A DNA stretch of 61,901 nt from positions 1-61,901 of the forward strand of contig NZ_CCXI01000120.1 in the NCBI RefSeq assembly GCF_000820705.1, written 5' to 3'. This DNA is from Clostridium polynesiense (GTDB lineage: Bacteria > Bacillota > Clostridia > Clostridiales > Clostridiaceae). This document shows, in pieces, positions 20,124 to 28,567 of this stretch. The translations under genes and the position numbers were made by a program. The notes under the pieces are model-generated. The model made no database searches and was not told the origin of the DNA. It was given only the letters and a program-made list of their open reading frames with translations. The stretch's first letter is position 1. Each line of letters opens with the position of its first letter.

Positions 20124-21406
20124 TTACTCAAAACAAGCTCGAATCACTTCTATAATTCTATCCTGCTGTTCTGGTGTCATTTTATTATCACTTGGTAAAC
20201 ATAATCCTCTTTCAAAGATGTCCATACCAACATCGGCCACCCCACCTGTAGTAAATGCATTTGTTCTTGCACGACCATTACCATCTCATGTAATAAATGG
20301 ATTTAATCTGTAAATTGGCTGCATGTGCATTGGCTTCCAAATTGGTCTACCTTCTGCATTGATAGATGCAATAGCTTCTAAAATCTCTGTTGGACAAGTT
20401 TCTCCTTCTTCTTTGATATAGCACACATCCTGTTCACCACGTACCTGTTTGCACATTGCGTCTTTATCAATAATCAAACACGAAAGCCAATAGTTTGGCT
20501 CACAATTTTCATAATCGATTGGATTCATAGAAACTGGCAATCCCTTAAAGCCTTCTTTGTATCCTCCATAAATTGCCTTTTTCTGTGCAATATGTTCATT
20601 AAGATATGAAAATTTCCCCCTTACTACACCTGCAATTACATTACTCATGCGATAGTTGTATCCAAGCTCTTCATGCTGATACCAATCTGCATTTTCTCCT
20701 GCCTGTGTTGACCACTTACGGACTTTATTTGCAGCTTCTTCATCATCTGTTAAGAAACATCCACCTGAACTACCTGTAATAATCTTATTTCCATTAAAAA
20801 AAACTGTATTATATTTTCCAAAAGTTCCTGTCTGTACTCCTTTATATGTAGCCCCCATGGATTCTGCTGCATCTTCAACAAGAATTGCATCATGTTTTTT
20901 AATGATAGCATTTAATTCATCAATTTTTCCTGGAGTTCCATATAGATGAGCAATAACTACTACTTTTACATCTGGATATAATTCAAATGCTTTTTCCAAT
21001 GCCACTGGATCCATATTCCATGCTTCATACTCTGTATCAATAAATATAGGTTCTCCACCTTCATATACAACAGGATTTACCGTTGCATCAAAAGTCATAT
21101 CAGAACAGAATACTTTTTTCCCTTCCAATGCACCATGTCCAACCTTTGGCATACCATAAGCAGCAATTCCTGCAAGCTTCATTGACATATGCAAAGAAGC
21201 AGTTCCCGCAGATAATCAACCGCATATTTACATCCAATATATTCACAAGACATTCTTTCAACTTCAGAAATATTTTTTCTAACTGTAGACATCCAGTTCA
21301 TTTCATATGCTTCTTTTACATATTCTATTTCTGGCCCATGCATTGTAGGGCTGCTTAACCATACTTTTGAATCAAATTTTTCAAATCTGTTTTCTTCTTT
21401 AAACAT
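20124..21406 (-). pseudogene. PglE-like PLP aminotransferase with frameshift and nonsense codon
   Basis: This DegT/DnrJ/EryC1 aminotransferase is similar to the intact gene at 23766-24971. The N-terminal part (residues to GCKYAV) is in one frame; a one-base deletion near 21215 shifts it, and the main part continues with the PLP lysine in FNGNKIITGSSGG. A TGA at 20286-20288 replaces the expected residue in LNPFIT-x-DGNGRARTNA. After it the frame stays open with the normal end (DIFERGLCLPSD) to TAA at 20124. Two independent lesions make it non-functional. Confidence 0.9.
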
Positions 21407-21453
21407 CTTTAGCTCCTCTTTTTATGCTTTATCATTCTCATACACTGTCTCTT

Positions 21454-22975
21454 TTAATTTGAAACAGTTTTATTGATTTCTTCAGGGTTTTTAAATGTAG
21501 GAACAGCCTTTCTTAACGCTTCTTTTGCTTTTAAATCATCTCCCAAATCACAAGCTTCTTTAAGCATTGACAGTTTATCTTCAATATCGACTTTACTCAA
21601 AGGCACATCACGTTCTACAAAGATCATACTATTAGATGTCTTATCTAATTCTTCTGTTTTTACCAAAAGCTCTTCAAAGAGTTTTTCACCTGGACGAAGA
21701 CCTGTCTCAACTATCTCAATTCCAGGTACACCAGATAAACGAATCATATTTTCAGCAAGATCAAGAATCTTGACGGCCTTCCCCATATCCAAAACGAATA
21801 ATTCTCCATTTCTGGCAAGAGCTCCACTCTGCAATACAAGCTGAGATGCCTCTGGAATCGTCATAAAATATCGAATAATACGTTTATCTGTAATGGTCAC
21901 CGGTCCACCGTTTGCAATCTGACGTTTAAAAAGTGGAATAACAGATCCAGCACTTCCCAGTACGTTTCCAAAACGTGTTGCACTATATTTTACTTTTCCG
22001 TATGTACTTGCACTCTGAACAATCATCTCACATACGTTTCGTAGCACCCATTACATTAGTAGGGTTTACTGCCTTGTCTGTAGATATCAGAACAAATCTC
22101 TTGACTCCATATTTATCTGAACATTCAGCAGTGTTTAAAGTTCCATAATCGTTGTTTTTTATGGCTTCCTCCGGATTAAACTCTATTAACGGCACATACT
22201 TATGAGCTGCAGCATGGAAGATTACATCCGGTTTATATTCACCAAATACTTTTTCTAGCCTTCTTTTGTACTTTACAGTAGCTATAATCACTTTTAAATT
22301 AAGCTCCGGATATTTTCTTAAAAGCTCATTTTGTATATCGTAAGCATTGTTTTCATATATATCTAATATAATAAGTTCTCCTGAATTATAGTTTACTATC
22401 TGCCTGCAGAGCTCCGACCCAATAGAGCCTCCTCCTGTGACAAGTACAGATTTACCGGTAAGATAATCAGATATACCTTTATTATCAAGAGTTACAGGTT
22501 CCCTTCCTAATAAGTCTTTAACATCCACATTTCTCATCCTGCTTAAAGAAACCTTTCCGCCTAAAAGCTCATATACTCCAGGGATTATCTTAGTCTCACA
22601 GTTTGAATTATTACATATTCTTACCAGATTTTTTCTTTCCTCCATGGATAATGACGGAATTGAAATTATAATTAAATCTATATCATATATAACAGCTATT
22701 CCTTCAATATCATTACGGTTTCCCAAAACCCTATGACCTGGATAATATAATAACTGAGTAAGGCATTCTATTTTGAAAAAAGAACTCAGTATAAGAATAG
22801 CAGAGTTTGCTTCAACATTACCCAATCCTCCTAAAGTGAATTCATCTATGCTGGCAAGGCTCCAAAGACTTTTGTAGAGGTTAAATAAATAAAATATAGC
22901 AATATATATTAATGTAACAACAAGAGCTGCTCTTTTATAACCAGAAAGATAAATTTCAGGAATATCAGTATCAAA
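21454..22975 (-). pseudogene. Chimeric, deleted PglF-like UDP-GlcNAc 4,6-dehydratase
   Basis: The 5' part (22041-22975) is nearly identical in DNA to the intact gene at 25008-26945. The 3' part (21454-22040) codes for a clearly different homologue (RFGNVLGSAGSVIPLFKRQ). Lesions visible: no native N-terminus, a one-base deletion near 22784, loss of about 78 codons (from the fourth membrane segment through the first Rossmann motif) that restores frame, loss of one Gly codon in the NAD motif (TGGGSIG for TGGGGSIG), and a one-base deletion near 22035 after NVMGATKRM. It appears to be a recombination product and cannot make a normal dehydratase. Confidence 0.9.
22041..22975 (-). repeat. Direct repeat copy 1 (pglF-like DNA)
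   Basis: About 935 bases are nearly identical to 25684-26852 in the same orientation, with one internal deletion of about 230 bases. The identity ends sharply at both sides: at TTTGATACTGATATTCC on the right, and just past the CCCATTACATTAGTAGGG stretch on the left. A long direct repeat about 3.6 kb apart is a substrate for homologous recombination. Confidence 0.9.
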
Positions 22976-23139
22976 AATGCAACCGCATCTTTCAGATATC
23001 AATCGCTCTACTTCGTTAATATTCCTTCCTACCGTGGAATCCAATTTGTTTCATAAGCCTCGGTGACACACTTTAATTCGTCACCGTGCATTATGGGCGA
23101 TGACAGCCAAATTTTGTTTTTAAACGGACTAATCTTCAT
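22976..23139 (-). pseudogene. 5' fragment of a third PglE-like aminotransferase
   Basis: From ATG at 23137-23139 the minus strand encodes about 55 residues of an aminotransferase N-terminus (KIWLSSPIMHGDE, TEAYETNW, then STVGRNINEVERL). A one-base deletion near 23038 shifts the frame. At 22975 it runs directly into the pglF-like repeat. This is the third copy of the same N-terminal motif in the window and marks a recombination joint. Confidence 0.8.
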
Positions 23140-23207
23140 CTCTTTTTCTACCTTTCACATTCAACATCATCAATTAGCAGGGACATATTGGGACTATAAC
23201 ACGACAA

Positions 23208-23244
23208 TTAGCCGAGAATGGTAAAGCTACCACTCCTCGGCTAA
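23208..23244. repeat. Hairpin in a 230-base scar of unknown origin
   Basis: TTAGCCGAG (23208-23216) and CTCGGCTAA (23236-23244) form a perfect 9-bp stem. It lies in a 23140-23377 stretch without a gene and with higher GC than its surroundings, between the pglE fragment and a truncated sugar transferase. It looks like the end of a mobile element or an integration scar. I cannot name the element. Confidence 0.5.
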
Positions 23245-23377
23245 GTCAACCTCCTTATCCAATTTTGTACGCTTATCAGATTGGGTCAAAATAAGCAATC
23301 AAGAAGCCATTTTGACTTTTCACCGTCCTCAATTGCTACTCCACCCAATTCGCACAAAACTACAGAACGGGACTGAC

Positions 23378-23800
23378 TTACGCCGTGACAACGCTTGAAA
23401 AATCAATGTTTTTCTTGGTTGTCCCTATTATATCTCTTACCCCTTTAATTATATTAAAAAGTTCTGGAAGTTCATCCAAGCTAGTACTTCTTAAGAACTT
23501 ACCAAAGGGTGTAAGTCTAACCTCTTCGGGAAGAAGTTCCCCATCATCATCTCTTTCATTCTTCATAGTTCTAAATTTATAAAGAGTAAAGATTTTTTCA
23601 TTTAATCCAGGTCTCTTCTGCTTAAATATCACAGGACTTCCCAGTTTAACCTTTACCAAAATCCCTATAATAATTAATACTAGACTGAGAATCACTAATG
23701 CAAGTAAAGATAATACAAAATCCATGGGTCTTTTTAAATAATCCCTGTATATTCTTCTTTTCTTTTTATACTCTGGTCTTATTTGAATCTGAGCATTCAT
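23378..23800 (-). pseudogene. Sugar transferase (PglC/WcaJ type) truncated at its 3' end
   Basis: Residues 1-119 match a bacterial phosphoglycosyltransferase: hydrophobic helix (about 27-50), KFRTMKNE, and STSLDELPELFNIIKG. The expected MSLVGPRP motif and the C-terminal half are missing. After IIKG (near 23445) the frame continues with unrelated residues (GTTKKNIDFSSVVTA). It overlaps the aminotransferase gene by 35 bases. The loss of the C-terminal half probably inactivates it, although the DE catalytic pair remains. Confidence 0.85.
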
Positions 23801-24971
23801 TCCATAACCCCTTTATTATTTTACATACTCTATCTAGTTCCACGTCACTCATTTTTGTATCACTTGGCAGGCAAACACCATTCTCAAATAACCACTGTGA
23901 CTTACTCACTTTGTTTTCCGAAGTAGCTGCTACTTCCTGCATTGTCATATCTTCAACTTCTTCATATTCACTACTTATAAAGTCATACTTCTCAAAAACA
24001 GGCTGCATATGCATAGGCTTCCATATAGGTCTTGATTCGATATTTTCCTTTTCAAGGGCTAATATCACATCTAAAGGTCTAACAGCACCACTTAGCATCA
24101 TACAGCTAAGCCAGCAGTTTGGCTGATTCCATTCATTAACTGGCATGAAGTCAACTCCATCTAACCCGCTAAGTTCTCTCTTATAGTATTCATATATATA
24201 CCTCTTCTTAGCCACTCTCTTATCCAGCACCTTGAGCTGTCCTCTTCCTATACCGGCTACTACATTACTCATTCTATAATTAAATCCTATCTCGCTGTGC
24301 TGGTAGTGTCTTGCTTGATCTCTAGCCTGAGTTGCCCAAAATCGAACTTTTTTAATTTTTTCTTCGTTATTGGATACAAGCATTCCTCCCCCGGAAGTTG
24401 TAATTATCTTATTACCGTTAAAAGAAAATACGCCATAATCTCCAAAAGTCCCCGTATGCTTTCCTTTATAATAGGTTCCTAATGATTCCGCTGCATCTTC
24501 AATTAATGGCACATTATGCTTTTTACAAATCTCAGATATTTTGTCAATATCAGCTGACAGTCCATATAAATGGACAACAATCACAGCTTTGACATTAGGA
24601 TATTTCCCAAAAGCTTTCTCTAATGCTTTTGGACTCATATTCCAAGTTTCATAATCACTATCTATAAATACGGGAGTCGCATTTTGATAAATAATTGGAT
24701 TTGCTGTTGCTGAAAAAGTGAGCGACTGACAAAAAACTATATCTCCTTCCCCTATACCAACAGCCTTCAAAGCCATGTGAATAGCAGCTGTACCGGAAGT
24801 TAATGCTGCTGCATGTTTTGCTCCAACCTTAGCAGCAAGTTCCTTCTCAAAACTATTTACATTCTCTCCAAGAGGCGCAATCCAGTTTGTATCAAAAGCC
24901 TCTTTTATATATTCCATTTCATAACCCTCATCACTCATATGTGGAGATGATAGAAAAATCTTTTCACCCAT
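23766..24971 (-). CDS. PglE-like UDP-4-keto-6-deoxy-GlcNAc aminotransferase
   Basis: A 401-aa PLP enzyme of the DegT/DnrJ/EryC1 family with DAAESLGTYYKGKHTGTFGD and the PLP lysine in FNGNKIITTSGGG (near residue 185). Together with the upstream PglF-like dehydratase it would make UDP-4-amino-4,6-dideoxy-N-acetylglucosamine. AAGGAG precedes the ATG. It is complete, unlike the two damaged copies in block A, and could supply their product. Confidence 0.88.
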   Translation of the reverse strand: MGEKIFLSSPHMSDEGYEMEYIKEAFDTNWIAPLGENVNSFEKELAAKVGAKHAAALTSGTAAIHMALKAVGIGEGDIVFCQSLTFSATANPIIYQNATPVFIDSDYETWNMSPKALEKAFGKYPNVKAVIVVHLYGLSADIDKISEICKKHNVPLIEDAAESLGTYYKGKHTGTFGDYGVFSFNGNKIITTSGGGMLVSNNEEKIKKVRFWATQARDQARHYQHSEIGFNYRMSNVVAGIGRGQLKVLDKRVAKKRYIYEYYKRELSGLDGVDFMPVNEWNQPNCWLSCMMLSGAVRPLDVILALEKENIESRPIWKPMHMQPVFEKYDFISSEYEEVEDMTMQEVAATSENKVSKSQWLFENGVCLPSDTKMSDVELDRVCKIIKGLWNECSDSNKTRV

Positions 24972-25007
24972 TCCCCTTATTCTCCTTTGCTTGATTTTAA
25001 AAATCTA

Positions 25008-26945
25008 TTAGTTAAAACTCTTCCCTACAGCAACTTCGTCAAAAACTTCTCTCATATTGTTTTTTCTAGTGTCAGCTGCAACTGTGGTATTTAAATTTCT
25101 TTTATCCTGAATCATTCTCTTATATGTAGGAACCATCTCCTGTATTTTTTCTAAAATCTGATTATCTGTTCCAAACTGTATTATATCAATAATATCTCTT
25201 ATCTGAGCTTTTAATTTATCAATATCATAGCTTGCAGGCTTGCCAATAAAGATTTTATTATGTTCTGTTTTTTGAAGTCCTTCTTCATCCATAAGAAGCT
25301 CTTCATAAAGCTTTTCTCCTGGCCTTAATCCTGTTACTTCAAGTTTAATATCCACATTGGGCTCATAGCCGGAAAGTCTTATAAGATCCTTTGCCAAATC
25401 GTATATTTTTACCGGACTTCCCATATCCAATACAAATATTTCGCCACCCTTAGCATATGCTCCTGCTTGAAGCACCAACTGCGCCGCTTCCGGTATAAGC
25501 ATAAAAAATCTGGTTATCTCCTTATGAGTTACTGTAACAGGACCGCCCTCAGCAATCTGTTTTTGAAAGAGAGGGATTACTGAACCGTTACTGCCTAATA
25601 CATTTCCAAATCGTACTGCTACGAATTCGGTTCTACTCTTAGCATCTATAGCCTGAATTACCATTTCGCACATCCTCTTAGATGCACCCATTACATTAGT
25701 AGGGTTTACTGCCTTGTCTGTAGATATAAGAACAAATCTCTTAACTCCATACTTATCTGCACATTCAGCAGTGTTTAAAGTTCCATAAACGTTGTTTTTT
25801 ATGGCTTCCTCCGGATTAAACTCCATTAACGGCACATGCTTATGAGCTGCAGCATGGAAGACTACATCCGGTTTATATTCATTAAATACTTTTTCTAGCC
25901 TTCTTCTGTCCTTTACAGTAGCTATAATCACTTTTAAATTAAGCTCCGGATATTTTCTTAAAAGCTCATTTTGTATATCGTAAGCATTGTTTTCATATAT
26001 ATCTAATATAATAAGTTCTCTTGGATTATAATTTACTATCTGTCTGCAGAGCTCCGACCCAATAGAGCCGCCTCCTCCTGTTACAAGCACAGATTTACCG
26101 GTAAGATAATCAGAAATACCTTTATTATCAAGAGTTACAGGCTCTCTTCCTAATAAGTCTTTAACATCCACATTTCTCATCCTGCTTAAAGAAACCTTAC
26201 CATCCAAAAGCTCATATACTCCTGGAATTATCTTGGTCTCACAGTTTGAATTATTACATATTCTTACCAGCTTTTTTCTTTCCTCCATGGATAATGACGG
26301 AATTGCAATTATAATTAGATCTATATCATATATAACAGCTATTCCTTCAATATCATTACGGTTTCCCAAAACCCTATGACCTGTGATAACTTTTCCCTGT
26401 TTATTTTTATCATCATCAATAAAGCCTATTACCTGGTATTTCATTTCATAATGCCTGTAAATTTCCTTGACTATGGTTATTCCTGCATCTCCTGCTCCAA
26501 CCACCAGCACTCTTTTAAAAGAGCTTTTATCTGCTCTTCTGCACATCAAAACCACTCTTCTGTAAATTCTAAAAAGAAGCCTGAAACCTAATGTAAATAT
26601 TGTTATAAATATACCAGATAATATAATAACTGAGTAAGGCATTCTATTTTGAAAAAACGAACTCAGTATAAGAACAGCAGAGTTTGCTGCAACATTACCC
26701 AATCCTCCTAAAGTGAATTCATCTATGCTGGCAAGGCTCCAAAGACTTTTGTAGAGGTTAAATAAATAAAATATAGCAATATATATTAATGTAACAACAA
26801 GAGCTGCTCTTTTATAGCCAGAAAGATAAATTTCAGGAATATCAGTATCAAACCTGAATAAAAGTGCTAATACAAAACTAAAATTAATAAAAATGATATC
26901 GTAAAATAATAAAGCAAATTTCTTATATTTCACAAAGACCTTCAT
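25008..26945 (-). CDS. PglF/CapD-like UDP-GlcNAc 4,6-dehydratase
   Basis: A 645-aa membrane-anchored dehydratase. Residues 10-125 contain four hydrophobic segments, residues 146-215 a first Rossmann domain (VVGAGDAG near 148-155), and residues 285-600 the catalytic SDR domain with TGGGGSIG (289-296) and the family's TDKAVNP (409-415) in place of a Tyr-x3-Lys pair. It makes UDP-4-keto-6-deoxy-GlcNAc. GGAGGGG precedes ATG. It is the first gene after promoter P1. Confidence 0.92.
   Translation of the reverse strand: MKVFVKYKKFALLFYDIIFINFSFVLALLFRFDTDIPEIYLSGYKRAALVVTLIYIAIFYLFNLYKSLWSLASIDEFTLGGLGNVAANSAVLILSSFFQNRMPYSVIILSGIFITIFTLGFRLLFRIYRRVVLMCRRADKSSFKRVLVVGAGDAGITIVKEIYRHYEMKYQVIGFIDDDKNKQGKVITGHRVLGNRNDIEGIAVIYDIDLIIIAIPSLSMEERKKLVRICNNSNCETKIIPGVYELLDGKVSLSRMRNVDVKDLLGREPVTLDNKGISDYLTGKSVLVTGGGGSIGSELCRQIVNYNPRELIILDIYENNAYDIQNELLRKYPELNLKVIIATVKDRRRLEKVFNEYKPDVVFHAAAHKHVPLMEFNPEEAIKNNVYGTLNTAECADKYGVKRFVLISTDKAVNPTNVMGASKRMCEMVIQAIDAKSRTEFVAVRFGNVLGSNGSVIPLFQKQIAEGGPVTVTHKEITRFFMLIPEAAQLVLQAGAYAKGGEIFVLDMGSPVKIYDLAKDLIRLSGYEPNVDIKLEVTGLRPGEKLYEELLMDEEGLQKTEHNKIFIGKPASYDIDKLKAQIRDIIDIIQFGTDNQILEKIQEMVPTYKRMIQDKRNLNTTVAADTRKNNMREVFDEVAVGKSFN
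25684..26852 (-). repeat. Direct repeat copy 2 (inside intact pglF-like gene)
   Basis: This part of the intact dehydratase gene is nearly identical to 22041-22975, including silent sites, and contains the roughly 230 bases missing there. Near-identity at third codon positions indicates a recent duplication or gene conversion. Confidence 0.9.
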
Positions 26946-27403
26946 TTAACCCCTCCTTAATATTAATTATCCTTCGCTCCAACACTACTTGTAATAAAAG
27001 TAAATTAATAAACAATATTTTTAATATAACATTGAATAAAATATAAATTTATAATAAAACTACATTTAGTTGTTATTTTATCCATTTAAAATAAATGTTA
27101 CCATTTTATTAACAGTCTGTCCATGTTAATAAGGCCAGTAATCATGTGAAATAATCCATAAAAGTCTTTATTTCTCCTTTTTTGATGTTTTTTTAATTAA
27201 AGTTATTTTTTTACATAAAAAGTTAATTAAATTCCTTTTTTTATAAGATTATATAGAAACTAAAAAATATATGATTTATGCGATTGTTTATCATTACATA
27301 TAACTAATCACATTAATATAATACTTGGATTATTTTGCTGAAGAAGTCCTTTAAGCTATAATTTGCTTTTATGATTCTATAACCTAAGGAGACTAATTTA
27401 CCA
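26946..27403. other. AT-rich divergent intergenic region
   Basis: There is no gene here. The region separates the pglF-like gene (minus) from the LCP pseudogene (plus) and holds promoter P1 at 27095-27123. On the plus side, CCTAAGGAG (27383-27391) precedes the GTG of the LCP remnant. The rest is very AT-rich without clear further motifs. Confidence 0.7.
27095..27123 (-). promoter_or_regulatory. Promoter P1, polysaccharide type (TGGACA-N17-TAACAT)
   Basis: Read on the minus strand, -35 TGGACA (27118-27123), a 17-base spacer containing TGTTAATaaAATG, and -10 TAACAT (27095-27100). The same arrangement occurs at 38944-38972 and 40400-40428. It would start transcription about 140 bases before the pglF-like gene. 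Confidence 0.75.
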
Positions 27404-28266
27404 GTGAAAATTAAAAACAGAAAAATCAAAATATTATTAGTAGTTCTTACTTTAATAATAGTTCTATCCGCTTCCACAGCAATTTATCTAAACTCTTTGC
27501 TAAACAAAACAGAAAAACATATTTTTTCAAAAAAACATAGTTAATTAGGAATAGCTAAGAATATATCGGAAAAGGCTAAATCAGAAGAAATCGTTAATAT
27601 AGCTTTATTCGGAATAGATGCTCCTAAAGGTAAACGTGGAAGATCCGATGCTATAATGGTTATGACTATAGATAATTTTAATAACACCATTAAGCTTTCT
27701 TCAATAATGAGAGATTCCTACGTTTCTATAGATGGTCATGGTATGGATAAAATAAATCATTCCTATGTCTTTGAAGGACCCCAGCTAGTAATTAGGACTC
27801 TCAATCAAAAATTTAAACTTAACATAAAAGATTGTATTACAGTTAACTTTTCTACTCTTCCGGAAATCTTTGATGCTATCGGCAGTGTTGAAATCTAAGT
27901 AAAAGATTATGAGGTGTCTCACTTTGCTAATTACGGTATAGAAATACTGGAAAGTATAATTTAAACGGAATACAAGCATTAACTTATAGCAGGATAAGAA
28001 AGTCAGGAAACGGTGATTACGAAAGAACGGATAGGCAGAGAGATGTACTGAATGAAGTCTTTAAAAAAATCACCTCTAACGAAGCTTTAAAATTCCCAGG
28101 TTATGTTTCGAAGCTTCTTCCTCTTACTGAAACAAGCCTCTCAAATATAGATATATTAAAGTTAGGTAAGGATACCTTATCTGCCGGAAATCTTAAATTC
28201 AGCAAAAAAAGATTCCCTCAGGAGGGATTCTGTGAAGGAAAAGTGATAAATGGTATATATTTATGA
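27404..28266 (+). pseudogene. LytR-CpsA-Psr (LCP) family cell-wall ligase, decayed copy 1
   Basis: Starting at GTG 27404 with AAGGAG upstream, the frame shows an N-terminal membrane segment (ILLVVLTLIIVLSAS), then LCP motifs: FGIDAPKGKRGRSDAIMVM, INHSYVFEG and, in another frame, YSRIRKSGNGDYERTDRQRDVL. Stop codons near 27542 and 27896 and a frameshift near 27955 break it; the frame ends at 28264-28266. LCP proteins attach wall polymers to peptidoglycan. It is divergent from the P1 operon, as LCP genes often are in capsule loci. Confidence 0.85.
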
Positions 28267-28274
28267 TAAGGGCA

Positions 28275-28355
28275 GCCAGCTTTACTCAAACTCTGTTGCA
28301 AGTTATCACTAGCAATAAAACTAAATCTCTTTGAGATTTCTTGAGGTATGCTGGC
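28275..28355. terminator. Nested inverted repeats between LCP remnant and block B
   Basis: An outer imperfect repeat (28275-28289 with 28341-28355, about 12 of 15 pairs) encloses a perfect 7-bp stem AAATCTC/GAGATTT (28323-28339). It lies between two convergent genes and may terminate transcription from one or both. There is no strong U-run. The remaining bases of the 28267-28567 gap show nothing I can name. Confidence 0.4.
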
Positions 28356-28567
28356 TTACTTAGTTACTGTTACTATGTGTAATTATAATTCTTATACTTT
28401 AAGAAGTTATAGTAGAAATTAGGTGATAATTAAATTTTTCTGATAGCCGTCGTATGCCAAATTTAAATTGTTCTAATTTCATCATCAATTAGACAGAAGT
28501 GTTACACCTTAAATATATAAGCTGATTTTGTTATTTCATATATTGTATTAGCTTATATAACGAATCT

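Noticed and set aside
20099-20131. TTG start 11 codons upstream of the PglD-like ATG
   Set aside because: It overlaps the end of the pglE pseudogene frame (stop at 20124) and has no ribosome site. ATG 20098 follows GGTGAGG.
22041-26852. Tandem repeat or CRISPR-like array as an explanation for repeated sequence at 22-27 kb
   Set aside because: The repeat is a single long coding duplication with no short spaced units. No CRISPR array was seen anywhere in the window.
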